A DNA stretch of 64,000 nucleotides from JAFGBN01 sp964394145 (lineage in GTDB: Bacteria > Chloroflexota > Dehalococcoidia > GIF9 > AB-539-J10), in contig CAYMVL010000025.1 of the NCBI GenBank assembly GCA_964394145.1, forward strand, positions 124,001 through 188,000, given 5' to 3'. The notes beneath the pieces are model-generated. The model ran no database searches. It worked only from the letters and a program-made list of their open reading frames with translations, and was not told where the DNA came from. Within the stretch, counting starts at the first letter, position 1. Each line of letters opens with the position of its first letter. Of the stretch, positions 1-8,415 are shown piece by piece. A program made the position numbers and the translations under genes.

Positions 1-111
1 CATAACAAAGATGATGAATTCCGTCACGCTGGAGAAGCCTGTCCCTTTTATCATCTGCGTCAGGCTCAGATAAAGCTCCCTTGGTATCTTGATGGTGACC
101 CTGTCTCCCAT
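1..111 (-). CDS. Ribbon-helix-helix (CopG-like) DNA-binding protein, partial
   Basis: The minus strand reads from an ATG at 111 to the window edge without a stop, giving 37 residues that begin MGDRVTIKIPRELYLSL and continue through KGTGFSSVTEFI. The beta strand (VTIKIP), the first helix and the turn before the second helix match the short ribbon-helix-helix fold of CopG/NikR/antitoxin-like regulators. The C-terminus lies outside the window, so I cannot tell a lone RHH domain from a longer protein. The target is unknown. It lies upstream of, and separate from, the rhamnose operon, with the repeat cluster between them. Confidence 0.6.
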   Translation of the reverse strand, partial: MGDRVTIKIPRELYLSLTQMIKGTGFSSVTEFIIFVM

Positions 112-164
112 AACACCCCAATTAGAGTGCAATTGTACTGCAGCATCCCCCCTCGATGCAAGAG

Positions 165-416
165 CTGTGGCAGGCTGCCCAAGCTGGGCCTAAGCAATCC
201 CGGGGCAGCCATGAGATTGCCGCGCTTCGCTCGCAATGACATGCCATTTTGTCGTTGCGAGGCTGGCCAGACCAGCCGAAGCAATCTGAGGGGCCAGCGA
301 TGGGATTGCCGCGCTTCGCTCGCAATGACATCCCGCTTTGTCGTTGCGAGGCAGGCAAAGCCAGCCGAAGCAATCCCGGGCCAGTGATGAGATTGCCACG
401 CTTCGCTCGCAATGAC
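165..416. repeat. REP-like interspersed repeat cluster (three near-identical units)
   Basis: Three copies of a 28-29 base unit (GAGATTGCCGCGCTTCGCTC, then GCAATGAC) lie at 212-240, 302-329 and 388-416. Between them are inverted partner units (CGTTGCGAGGC, then CCGAAGCAATC) at about 252-286 and 341-375. A diverged partner precedes the first copy near 190. The alternating orientation lets neighbouring units pair as hairpins. This type of short palindromic repeat is common between genes in environmental Chloroflexota and Deltaproteobacteria, from general knowledge. Open reading frames across it are repeat translations, not genes. Bases 417-455 hold nothing I recognise. Confidence 0.8.
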
Positions 417-455
417 ATAGGAGACACGAGCCCCGCAATAACACGCGGATTATTC

Positions 456-1325
456 TCAGGCTATGTGCCCTCTGGCAACCAGGTAATGCTTGAGCGCTTC
501 CTGCCAGGGCCTCATGTCATCCAGGCCCAGGAGCCGCAGGTGGTAATTGTCCAGCACGGAGTAGCCGGGCCTTATGGCTTTCTGGGGATACCGGTCTGAG
601 CTTATCGGAATTACCGGGGTCCTCAAGCCCGCCAGCTTCAGTATCTCTCCGGCGAATTCGTACCAGGAACAGGAGCCCCTGTTGGTGATATGGAATATGC
701 CATAGTATTCGGTCTGGAGAATCTGGGCTATCTTCCCAGCCAGGTCGCCGGTATAGGTGGGGGAGAATACCTGATCATTGACCACCTTGATTTCGTCGCG
801 CTCTCCGGCCAGCCTGAGCATGGTTTCGATGAAGTTGCCGCCTTTGCCGCTGGAGCCGGCCAGGCCGAAAAGCCCCGAAGCTCTGATGATGAAGTGCCTG
901 AGGCAAAGATGGCGGACAAGGTCTTCCCCGGCCAGCTTGGACTTGCCGTAAACGCTGAGGGGGACAGGCGTCTCGAATTCGGTGTAGGGGGTGCTTCGTG
1001 GCTCAGCATTACCGCCGAAGACGTAGTCGGTGCTGAGATGTATCAGCTTAGCGCCGAGTTCCTGCGCGACCACCGCGACATTGCGGGCTCCCAGAGCGTT
1101 CACCTGGAAGGCTTTCTCCTTTTCGTCTTCGCAGTCGTCAACGCGAACACAGGCGGCGGTATTGATGATGACATCAGGATTGCGCTTGAGCATGGCTCCC
1201 CTGACGGAAGCCATGTCGGCAATTTCGATATCGGTATGGGTAAGGGGAATGACATCGAAGTCATGCAGGGCCCGGCACAGATCAGTGCCCAGTTGTCCGT
1301 TAGCGCCTGTTACTGCTACTTTCAC
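456..1325 (-). CDS. rmlD: dTDP-4-dehydrorhamnose reductase
   Basis: This enzyme makes the last step to dTDP-L-rhamnose, the NAD(P)H-dependent reduction of dTDP-4-dehydro-L-rhamnose. The 289-residue product shows the Rossmann motif GANGQLG (7-13), STDYVFGG (98-105) and the catalytic YxxxK pair Y126/K130, as in the extended SDR family. I place the start at the GTG at 1325, whose bases overlap the TGA of rmlB (GTGA); a longer in-frame extension to 1385 would lie inside rmlB. It is the last gene of the rmlC-rmlB-rmlD run and is translationally coupled to rmlB. Confidence 0.93.
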   Translation of the reverse strand: MKVAVTGANGQLGTDLCRALHDFDVIPLTHTDIEIADMASVRGAMLKRNPDVIINTAACVRVDDCEDEKEKAFQVNALGARNVAVVAQELGAKLIHLSTDYVFGGNAEPRSTPYTEFETPVPLSVYGKSKLAGEDLVRHLCLRHFIIRASGLFGLAGSSGKGGNFIETMLRLAGERDEIKVVNDQVFSPTYTGDLAGKIAQILQTEYYGIFHITNRGSCSWYEFAGEILKLAGLRTPVIPISSDRYPQKAIRPGYSVLDNYHLRLLGLDDMRPWQEALKHYLVARGHIA

Positions 1326-2326
1326 CTTTTGAGGTACATTTCCTCGTAGTATCTTGAGTATTCGCCGCTCTTGATTGACTGCCACCAGGACCGGTTGTTC
1401 AGATACCAGTCAACAGTAGCACCCAGGGCTCCTTCAAAGGTGTAAGCCGGCTTCCAGCCCAGCTCCGCAGTTATCTTGGTGCAATCGAGGGCGTAGCGGC
1501 GGTCGTGGGCGGGACGGTCGGAGACGAATTGTATCAGGCTCTGCGGTTTTCCCAGTAACTCCAGCAACCTGTGGATAAGCTCCAGGTTGCTCTTCTCATT
1601 GCCGCCGCCGATATTGTATATCTCTCCCGGCCGGCCTTTCTGAAGCACGGCATTGAGAGCCCGGCAGTGGTCGTTTACAAAGATCCAGTCCCTGACATTG
1701 AGGCCATCGCCGTACACGGGGACCGGCTTATCCTCCAGAGCGTTGGTGATAGCCAGCGGGATTAGCTTCTCGGGAAACTGGTATGGTCCTAAGTTGTTAG
1801 TACAGCGGGTGATGATTACCGGGACATGGTGGGTCCTGAAGTAGGCAAGAGATAAGAGGTCGGCAGCAGCCTTGCTGGCTGAATACGGGCTGCTGGGTGA
1901 CAGAAGCGATTGCTCATCGAAGCGGCCAATATCAACAGAGCCGTAGACTTCATCAGTGGAGACCTGGACAAATCTCCCGATCCCGTGCTTTTTTGCCCCT
2001 TCAAGGAGCACCTGAGTCCCCTTAACATTGGTCTCAATGAATGGAGAGGCGTCCATGATGCTGCGGTCAACGTGGCTCTCGGCGGCACAATTCACAACGA
2101 AATCAAAGCCCTCACCGAGCAACCTATCTACCAGCTTCCTGTCAGCTATATCACCTTTGATGAAACGGTAGCCGGGCCGGCCTTCCATATCCTTTAAGTT
2201 CTCCATGTTGCCGGCATAGGTGAGCTTGTCCAGATTGCTTATCTCCCAGTCGGCATGTTCTTGCCGGATATGGCGAATGAAATTAGAGCCGATGAAGCCG
2301 GCGCCCCCGGTGACCAGTAGCTTCAT
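1322..2326 (-). CDS. rmlB: dTDP-glucose 4,6-dehydratase
   Basis: It converts dTDP-glucose to dTDP-4-keto-6-deoxyglucose, the second step of dTDP-rhamnose synthesis. The 334-residue protein has the NAD-binding GGAGFIG (7-13), the TDE active-site triad (124-126) and Y148/K152 (YSASK), all typical of RmlB. The start is the ATG at 2326, preceded by GGAGG on the minus strand and overlapping the rmlC stop by 4 bases (ATGA). Both joints with its neighbours are overlaps, so the three genes are probably one message. Confidence 0.96.
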   Translation of the reverse strand: MKLLVTGGAGFIGSNFIRHIRQEHADWEISNLDKLTYAGNMENLKDMEGRPGYRFIKGDIADRKLVDRLLGEGFDFVVNCAAESHVDRSIMDASPFIETNVKGTQVLLEGAKKHGIGRFVQVSTDEVYGSVDIGRFDEQSLLSPSSPYSASKAAADLLSLAYFRTHHVPVIITRCTNNLGPYQFPEKLIPLAITNALEDKPVPVYGDGLNVRDWIFVNDHCRALNAVLQKGRPGEIYNIGGGNEKSNLELIHRLLELLGKPQSLIQFVSDRPAHDRRYALDCTKITAELGWKPAYTFEGALGATVDWYLNNRSWWQSIKSGEYSRYYEEMYLKR

Positions 2327-2892
2327 TTCGCCTCCTCCATGTAGTGAAACCGGATATCGGCATCCCTCAGAGCGGGCCATTTTTCATCTTTTGCGGATAA
2401 AATAGGGTCTTTAACAGGCCACTCGATATTCAGCTCTGCATCATTCCAGATAATACCGGCTTCAGATTTGAGTGAGTAAACATCGGTGGTCTTATATATC
2501 ACTTCGGCAATGTCCGAAAGAACACAGAAACCATGGGCCAGTCCTGCCGGGATATAGAGCATATTCCTGTTTTCCTCCGACAGGACTACACCCACCCATT
2601 TGCCCCGCGCAGGCGAGCCCTCTCTTATGTCAACGGCGACATCAAATATCTCGCCCCTTACCACCCTGACCAGCTTCCCCTGCGCGAAAGGCGGCTTCTG
2701 ATAATGCAGCCCCCTGAGAACGCCTTTGCTGGAACGGGAGTGGTTCTCCTGGACAAAAGCCGCCTTTATGCCACCAGCAACGAAGTCCGGCATCTTGTAT
2801 GTTTCCATAAAGAAACCCCTGCCGTCTTCAAATACCTCTGGCTCTATCAGGACCAGTCCTGGAATATCTAGCGTCTTGAAAGCGAATGGCAC
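2323..2892 (-). CDS. rmlC: dTDP-4-dehydrorhamnose 3,5-epimerase
   Basis: This cupin-fold epimerase acts between RmlB and RmlD. In 189 residues I see the family landmarks: the catalytic base H63 in GVLRGLHYQ (57-65), and the IPAGLAHGF block (114-122) followed by Y133. The start is a GTG at 2892 with GGGAGAGG upstream. It is the first gene of the rml run; the 5' side holds the simple repeats that follow the four-helix-bundle gene. The length is normal for the family (about 180-190). Confidence 0.94.
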   Translation of the reverse strand: MPFAFKTLDIPGLVLIEPEVFEDGRGFFMETYKMPDFVAGGIKAAFVQENHSRSSKGVLRGLHYQKPPFAQGKLVRVVRGEIFDVAVDIREGSPARGKWVGVVLSEENRNMLYIPAGLAHGFCVLSDIAEVIYKTTDVYSLKSEAGIIWNDAELNIEWPVKDPILSAKDEKWPALRDADIRFHYMEEAK

Positions 2893-2911
2893 GTAAAACC
2901 TCTCCCTTGCT

Positions 2912-2984
2912 GGTTCAATAGTTCAATGGTTTCATGGTTCAATAGTTCAATAGTTCAATGGTTCAATGGTTTCATGGTTCAATC
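2912..2984. repeat. Simple tandem repeat, GTTCAATGG/GTTCAATAG type
   Basis: Roughly eight imperfect 9-base units (GTTCAATAG, GTTCAATGG, GTTTCATGG) stand head to tail. They run from just upstream of rmlC into the last codons of the four-helix-bundle gene, whose stop is at 2972-2974. A looser G/T-rich continuation (GTTGTTGGTTTTTTGGTTGC) reaches about 3020. Confidence 0.85.
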
Positions 2985-3370
2985 GTTGTTGGTTTTTTGG
3001 TTGCTGGTTTGCTGGTTCTTAAGTAGCGAATGAAACCCTGTAACATCCTGGCAACTTTGCTGCATTGCTCCGTTAATGAGTCGAATTGATTACCACTAAT
3101 GTAATGCAAATCCAAAGCGGCGTAAAGTTGGGATTGAGCCTCTGCTGTAGAACGTAGAGAATAGCCCAGGAAAGTTGTAAATTCTCTGTTCGATTGACAC
3201 ATAAAACCTTCGGCAATATTGGACATAACAGATATAACAGCCCGCTGAATTTGATCTCTCAACTCTCGGTCATTTTTGAATGGTGCTTTATTAGTGGCTT
3301 CATAAACCATCTTAACCAGTAACCTTGCCTCTCTCCATGCCTCTATATCCTCAAATCGCTCAATCTTCAT
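2972..3370 (-). CDS. Four-helix bundle protein, 23S rRNA IVP / Avd-like family
   Basis: The 132-residue protein belongs to the small helical family first named from ORFs inside 23S rRNA intervening sequences (S23/IVP) and related to the Avd protein of diversity-generating retroelements. It starts MKIERFEDIEAWREARLLV and has the family blocks LRDQIQRAVISVMSNIAEGF (37-56) and the tyrosine- and alanine-rich third helix. The last 14 residues (TSKPATKKPTTIEP) are low-complexity and encoded by the flanking repeat DNA, so the gene seems to have run into the repeat. The function is unknown; no reverse transcriptase or variable repeat is near. It splits rmlA from rmlCBD. Confidence 0.85.
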   Translation of the reverse strand: MKIERFEDIEAWREARLLVKMVYEATNKAPFKNDRELRDQIQRAVISVMSNIAEGFMCQSNREFTTFLGYSLRSTAEAQSQLYAALDLHYISGNQFDSLTEQCSKVARMLQGFIRYLRTSKPATKKPTTIEP

Positions 3371-3430
3371 TAACTCTCAAACTATCTAACCATCAACTAT
3401 CTAACCATGTAACTATCTAACCACCCAACC
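3371..3430. repeat. Simple tandem repeat, AACTATCTAACC type
   Basis: Three exact copies of AACTATCTAACC lie at 3380-3391, 3395-3406 and 3411-3422 with 3-4 base spacers (CAT, ATGT), followed by a partial copy (ACCCAACCAT). This sits immediately 5' of the four-helix-bundle gene, opposite the other repeat tract. The two tracts have different unit sequences. Confidence 0.85.
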
Positions 3431-3435
3431 ATCCC

Positions 3436-4527
3436 CTACAGCTCCACTCTGGCATCGTCGCCGACGAAAAGCCTCAGCGCCTTCAATGTCTGCCTGCCTT
3501 GTGTTACCTCGGTGCCCCGGCCTATAACGCTATCAGCCAGGCGCTCGATTCCAGAGATACGGCATCTCTCCAGTATCACCGAGTGCCCGATGGACGACCC
3601 CTCTATCACAGTACCCGCTCCAACGCTCGTGAAAGGGCCGATGAATGAATTCTTAACCTTACAGTCCTGATCTATGGAGACCGGCCCCCTGATGGTGCTG
3701 TTTTCTATGCTTGTCCCTTCTCTGATTTCGACTCTGCCGGCCACCTGGCTGCCGGCATCAACCTCACCCCTCAAGTCGCGCTTTACAAATTCATCAAGTA
3801 CAACGCGGTTAGCTTCCAGCAGGTCGTCTTTCTTGCCCGTATCCAGCCACCAGCCTGTGAGGATATGGCTTCGGACCTTCTTGCCGGAATCAATGAGCTG
3901 CTGGATGGTATCGGTTATTTCAAGTTCTCCCCGCCAGGAGGGTTCTATCCTCTCTATTGCACGGTGCACTTCTCCTGTGAAAAGATAAACGCCGGGCACT
4001 GCCAGATTTGTCTTCGGCTCGCGTGGTTTTTCCACAATGCTGGTTATCTCGCCTCTCTCGTTTAGTTCGGCAACGCCGAACAGACGCGGGTCTGGGACCT
4101 CTTTAAGCAGGACAAGCGCATCAGCCCTGTTTGTCGTAAACTCCTGAACAAAACTCCTGACGCCGCCCTGAATAAGATTGTCGCCAAGAAACATCAAGAA
4201 GGCAGAATCGCCCAGGAAGTCCCGGGCTGTCTTCACAGCATGGGCAAGCCCCAGAGGTTCGGATTGTAAAATGTAAGTAATTTGGGCATTCCACCTTGAA
4301 CCATCGCCCACAGCTTCCTTTATCCCCTGCCCCGTTTCCGGTGAAATAATAATTCCGATATCGTCTATCCCGGCTTCAGCGACCTGCTCCAAAACATAAT
4401 ACAGTATGGGCTTATTAGCCACCGCAATAAGCTGTTTCGCCAGAGTGTTGGTTAGGGGCCTGAGCCTGGTGCCCTTGCCCCCGCAGAGGATAATAGCTTT
4501 CATGCCGGACAGGCGCTGCTCGTTCAT
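3436..4527 (-). CDS. rmlA: Glucose-1-phosphate thymidylyltransferase, long form with beta-helix domain
   Basis: It makes dTDP-glucose from dTTP and glucose-1-phosphate, the first step of the rhamnose pathway. The nucleotidyltransferase signature CGGKGTRLRPLT lies near the N-terminus, followed by GDNL around residue 115 and a C-terminal left-handed beta-helix (hexapeptide-like) domain. The whole is 355-363 residues, much longer than the about 290-residue RmlA of enterobacteria. Two starts are possible: ATG at 4527 with AGGA upstream, or ATG at 4503, where family homology begins. I give the longer form. A paralogue lies at 38970-40052. Context (rml genes) supports dTDP as the nucleotide, but UDP- or ADP-glucose activity is not excluded. 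Confidence 0.87.
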   Translation of the reverse strand: MNEQRLSGMKAIILCGGKGTRLRPLTNTLAKQLIAVANKPILYYVLEQVAEAGIDDIGIIISPETGQGIKEAVGDGSRWNAQITYILQSEPLGLAHAVKTARDFLGDSAFLMFLGDNLIQGGVRSFVQEFTTNRADALVLLKEVPDPRLFGVAELNERGEITSIVEKPREPKTNLAVPGVYLFTGEVHRAIERIEPSWRGELEITDTIQQLIDSGKKVRSHILTGWWLDTGKKDDLLEANRVVLDEFVKRDLRGEVDAGSQVAGRVEIREGTSIENSTIRGPVSIDQDCKVKNSFIGPFTSVGAGTVIEGSSIGHSVILERCRISGIERLADSVIGRGTEVTQGRQTLKALRLFVGDDARVEL

Positions 4528-4614
4528 TCGTTTATCCTGTCTTCATTCCTCATCATACAGGAAAGGCTCTCCACGGACAATAGCTATTTGGTAAGGGGCT
4601 TTCACGTTCGTAAT

Positions 4615-6996
4615 TCACGACCCGGCTGGCCTGACATACTCAAAGATCTTTATCTGCGGTGAACTGTGACCTGCCAGCGTCGCCGTGGCAGGAGATTCAT
4701 AGACTATCCTGTAGCTGTGCAACTCCTCCAGAGGCACAGCGCTGGCGAAGGGATCGGCGCTCACTATGCGCTGCTCTCCCGGCTCCTGGCTCGACATATA
4801 CGCCTCTGCCTCGCCATAGCTGGAAAATGACTCTACCTTGGTGATTATCTTGTAGTCTGTCCCCTCCTGGCTGACCACCCGGTAAGAGATAACAAGTATC
4901 TGCCCGGGCAGCTGAGCCTTAGCATCAAAGTTGTAAAGCCTGACCACCATAGAATTATAATAGGCAGGATAGAACAGGGTTATCTGCTCCAGTTTGCCGT
5001 CTCCGCTTTCCTGATAATAGGTGTCGTAGAACTCGTCCTGGCTCCCTCCCACCCACTGCGGCATGGCATAGAACTTGGAGCTGGCCATAGCATGGTCAAT
5101 TATTATGTATTTTGAGCCGACCTTGTCCATCATTTCCCCGGCTGAATCCTCGTCCTGAGCAAGGAAGAAGTGCGCCACATTCTGGACACCCTGCTGAAAC
5201 GGGTTGGAAACGGGTATACGGTGGGCGATGCGGCTTATCCAGTGACCGTAGTCCCACCAGGAGAGTACGCTATAGGCGGTATCGGGGTACTGAAACGGTG
5301 TCTCATATAGCTGATAATAGGCATCAGGGTCGTCAAAGGGCTCAGGGCTATTAGACTTGAGCCACTCAAGCGAGCTATGCCACGCCTCGGTGATGAGAAG
5401 TGGATTCCGGGCAATTGCCTCAGCTTTGCTGAAATTGGGGAAGAAGATAAGAAAGAAAAGGGCTACACCGGTCAGGATTACCCTGACCCGAAGAATCTTG
5501 CGCTGCCGCAGCGCCCTCACGTCCACCCGCCCCTCAACTCTCCTTTTCTGCTTTGCCTTCCTTGTTTGTACGTAATCTTTGACCAGATCAACAGGCTCAG
5601 CCAGTAACTGTTTCAGCCCGGCGAAATCCAGGACCCTCCAGGCGAAATATCCTGCCAGCAAAGCCGCATTTACGGCGAAATAATAGCTGAAGCGGCGCTG
5701 CCCCAGAACGGCTACCAGCATTATCAGGCTCCATACCAGGAACAGCGTTTTATCTGGGCTCTCTTCCTTGATGCTGCGGTAAATCAGCCAGCCAAACGAT
5801 ATGAAGCAGATAAAGAAAGAGGTGGTGAAGTTGACCCAGGCTATCCTGAGGGAGAATGTGCCGTACGGCAACAGTAAAGGCTGCATCTCCAGTATGGTCA
5901 GGGCAGCACCGGCAGGGCTGAAGATGCTAAATCTAGCGAGCATTGAGTGGAGCAAGGCTGGATTAGCGGCATGAAAGATAGCAAGACCGATGCCGGCAAG
6001 CGCGGCCAGCGCTACAGGATAGAAGAAAGGCCTGACGCCTTGCCGGGTCATCACTCTGGAAATGCCGCTCAAGGCTACGGGCGCCAGTATGGCAACCAGG
6101 AAGGAGGCGGTATAGATAGAACTGAGCTGGTGTGCGGATAGATAAGGGAGATTGATTATAAGGGAGACAAGGAAAACCAGCACTCCAATCATACACAGGT
6201 AATCGGTTGATTTACCCCGCACGTGGTCTATGATGAACTGAATTAGCAGCCAGGCAGATATGATGAAGATAAGCAGCAGACCACCCACCCAGGTGAGAAG
6301 ATAGATGCCCAGGAAGATGCCGGCAACTAAGGCATAAATGAGGGGCTTGATTACTTTGTTGCGCTCCCCTGTCCTCCCCCCTGAATGCAGAGGAAAAAGA
6401 TGGTTGAAGGATATCTCTCTTTCTTTGAATTTCTTTACCGCCAGTATCAGGAATAGTATAGTCACAGCAGAGAATAAGCTCTCGGCCACATGGTGGTCCG
6501 CAAAGCCAAGCAGCGAGCGATTCAGAAATTCACCCGGCAGTACGGCCACCAGGCCCGCAGCGACTACACCCACCCAGCGATTGAATAGCTGCCTGCCTAT
6601 GAAATAGACCGGAACAATCGTTACGGCAGCGAGAATGGGTGGAAGATAAGCTCCCGCTAAATCTATGCTGTGCTGCGACGGCGAACCCAGGTCAAGCAGC
6701 CAGGCGAAGCCGCCTACAAGCCAGTCAAAGAAGGGGGGCCAGGGCACCATGGTGCCACTGGGATAGTAGGTATAGGGGTCAAAAGCGATGCGGTGGGGAA
6801 AGTGCTGCAACAGGTTATCCACCAGCCTCATGTGGTACCAGGCATCGGTGCCTTGAAACCACACCGAGCCATGGCCAAAAACGTTGTCATAGGGCAGGGC
6901 TATACGAATATATAGAGAAATCCCGGCTATGATGAGCAGGGCTATGGTAACGATAAGGGATGGCCGGAGGCGACTTCTATTCACCTGAGTCGACAT
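4615..6996 (-). CDS. STT3-family oligosaccharyltransferase (AglB/PglB-like)
   Basis: The product (793 aa) has about 13 hydrophobic segments in the first 460 residues, a second hydrophobic stretch near 505-520, then a soluble C-terminal domain. Catalytic landmarks of the STT3 fold are visible: the first acidic residue D51 in GTDAWYHMR, ADHHVAE (166-172), the TILE tetrad (367-370) that fits the archaeal TIxE motif, and WWDYG (580-584), which binds the acceptor sequon. Known members transfer lipid-linked glycans to Asn on exported proteins. It stands directly beside rmlA and the rhamnose genes. No other glycosylation-locus gene is in the window, so the glycan and the acceptors are unknown. Confidence 0.92.
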   Translation of the reverse strand: MSTQVNRSRLRPSLIVTIALLIIAGISLYIRIALPYDNVFGHGSVWFQGTDAWYHMRLVDNLLQHFPHRIAFDPYTYYPSGTMVPWPPFFDWLVGGFAWLLDLGSPSQHSIDLAGAYLPPILAAVTIVPVYFIGRQLFNRWVGVVAAGLVAVLPGEFLNRSLLGFADHHVAESLFSAVTILFLILAVKKFKEREISFNHLFPLHSGGRTGERNKVIKPLIYALVAGIFLGIYLLTWVGGLLLIFIISAWLLIQFIIDHVRGKSTDYLCMIGVLVFLVSLIINLPYLSAHQLSSIYTASFLVAILAPVALSGISRVMTRQGVRPFFYPVALAALAGIGLAIFHAANPALLHSMLARFSIFSPAGAALTILEMQPLLLPYGTFSLRIAWVNFTTSFFICFISFGWLIYRSIKEESPDKTLFLVWSLIMLVAVLGQRRFSYYFAVNAALLAGYFAWRVLDFAGLKQLLAEPVDLVKDYVQTRKAKQKRRVEGRVDVRALRQRKILRVRVILTGVALFFLIFFPNFSKAEAIARNPLLITEAWHSSLEWLKSNSPEPFDDPDAYYQLYETPFQYPDTAYSVLSWWDYGHWISRIAHRIPVSNPFQQGVQNVAHFFLAQDEDSAGEMMDKVGSKYIIIDHAMASSKFYAMPQWVGGSQDEFYDTYYQESGDGKLEQITLFYPAYYNSMVVRLYNFDAKAQLPGQILVISYRVVSQEGTDYKIITKVESFSSYGEAEAYMSSQEPGEQRIVSADPFASAVPLEELHSYRIVYESPATATLAGHSSPQIKIFEYVRPAGS

Positions 6997-7288
6997 GAGC
7001 CGAGTTCGAAATCTCCTCCATGTTGCGTAAAGCCGGCCAAATTCGCTGCCCGAACATACTGGTAAGACATTTTAGGTTAAACGGGCCGGCAAAGCAATAC
7101 TTAGTTCGCTGGTACTCAGACAAGGACGCGGGTGCCACACAAGCAGCTCAGACGAAATCAGTATCCATAAATCCCGGGCAACACAATAACGGTTACCTGC
7201 GTGACCCCTGATTGACTATGCGGGGTGCTTCAGACAATTTCCAGTGTTGTCCACACTCAACCCAATAAGAAGCCGCAATTTATAGCGT
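6997..7288. other. Intergenic region without a recognisable gene
   Basis: This 292-base stretch lies between the oligosaccharyltransferase start and the RidA stop, both on the minus strand. A GGAGGAG sits 16 bases before the oligosaccharyltransferase ATG, rather far for a ribosome site. A weak hairpin (ACCCC/GGGGT, near 7205-7229) is the only structure I see. A 63-codon open frame on the plus strand at 7020 has no ribosome site and no family resemblance. Confidence 0.5.
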
Positions 7289-7732
7289 TCAGTCTCTTGC
7301 AATGACGCCGATAACGTCTATCTCAACCAGGAATCCTGGCTTTGCCAGATTGACCTGCATAAACGTGCTAGCCGGTGGATTCTCAACAAGATAAGGAGCA
7401 TACTTCTGGTAGTACTCCAGCTCCGTCTTGCGCATCTTTGGATAATCTTCCAGGCGCTTCAGGAGTATCAGTGTCTTGATAACGTTATCCATAGAGCTCC
7501 CTGCTTCCTCCATGGCATGTCTAACCTTATTTAGAGCTATCACCATCTGCTCCTCAAAGACATCGGTTTCCAGCCTGACAGTCTCATCATTCTGCCCCTG
7601 GCAGCCAGAAATGAAGATGAGGTTACCAACCACAACAGACCTGGCAAACTTTGGTGCTTCTGCGCTAACATTTGGATACGCCAGTCTCTTACCACCCCAG
7701 TATTCCGGATAATATTTGACTTTCTCGTCCAT
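7289..7732 (-). CDS. RidA family protein (YjgF/YER057c/UK114)
   Basis: The 147-residue product has the RidA fold signature: VVVGNLIFISG, the HAMEEAGSSMDNVIKTLILL helix-strand unit and the C-terminal NPPASTFMQVNLAKPGFLVEIDVIGV block. RidA proteins hydrolyse reactive enamine/imine intermediates made by PLP enzymes. The start is the ATG at 7732, since AAGGAGGG lies 4 bases upstream and the 44 residues that a longer frame would add have no family similarity. The N-terminal part (about 20 residues before the core) is longer than in the 125-residue E. coli type, so the exact subfamily is uncertain. Confidence 0.88.
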   Translation of the reverse strand: MDEKVKYYPEYWGGKRLAYPNVSAEAPKFARSVVVGNLIFISGCQGQNDETVRLETDVFEEQMVIALNKVRHAMEEAGSSMDNVIKTLILLKRLEDYPKMRKTELEYYQKYAPYLVENPPASTFMQVNLAKPGFLVEIDVIGVIARD

Positions 7733-7966
7733 CGTTCCCTCCTTGGTTACGTGATTATCCTGACGCTGAAATGGTAGCAGCCTTCGGAAAAATATGTCAA
7801 CATGCTGTGCTGACCAAGGCTTTGATAAACTGATGTCCCCAAAGTATAATGAGACCTGCAACAATAAAGCTGATGAGGACTATTGTGTGCAGATTATTAG
7901 TAAGATGCCGCTATCTTTTCCCGGAGTCGACCTCAGAAGGGTGATTATAGCTTCAAGAATTGATTT

Positions 7967-8051
7967 GGAGAGGTGACCGAGTGGTTTATGGTGCCGCTCC
8001 CGAAAAGCGGTGGGCAGCAATGCCTCGTGGGTTCGAATCCCACCCTCTCCG
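7967..8051 (+). tRNA. tRNA-Ser (anticodon CGA)
   Basis: A class II tRNA fold is clear: acceptor arm GGAGAGG/CCTCTCC, D-stem ACC/GGT, anticodon stem CCGCT/AGCGG, long variable arm with GGCA/TGCC, T-stem GTGGG/CCCAC with loop TTCGAAT, and discriminator G at 8051. CCA is not encoded. The anticodon loop reads CCCGAAA, so the anticodon is CGA (reads UCG). Position 33, nearly always U, is C here. Confidence 0.93.
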
Positions 8052-8201
8052 CAGGGCAAGCGACCTGTTGAATCGATAAAGACTGACAGATGGGCAACAG
8101 GCAGCTACACAGCCGTGAGCTGTTTAGTAAAGGAACTAAGGTTTAATTGCAGAATATGCTTGAGTACCCGGCAGTTATTGGCTAATATATCCCCGAAACA
8201 T

Positions 8202-8290
<89 letters not shown>

Positions 8291-8415
8291 AAATTATGCC
8301 TGAGATTGATATTACTAAGGCAGTCCCTGCCATAATTAGCGGCTTAAGAGAGCGATTCGGCTTTTCAACCCGATCGATAGAATAGTCTATGCTGCGCAAA
8401 ATTCAGACCTGTTAG

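Noticed and set aside
122..444. Several overlapping open frames on both strands over 122-444
   Set aside because: They translate the REP-like units in all frames (SLRAKRGN-type peptides) and have no ribosome sites.
690..1349. 219-codon plus-strand frame
   Set aside because: It is antisense to rmlD, which has intact catalytic motifs.
2972..3430. Diversity-generating retroelement
   Set aside because: The four-helix-bundle protein is Avd-like, but no reverse transcriptase, template repeat or variable repeat is near.
2912..3430. CRISPR array from the tandem repeats
   Set aside because: The units are 9-12 bases with 0-4 base spacers, not 25-40 base repeats with unique spacers, and there are no cas genes.
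7020..7211. 63-codon plus frame between STT3 and RidA
   Set aside because: No ribosome site, odd composition, no family.
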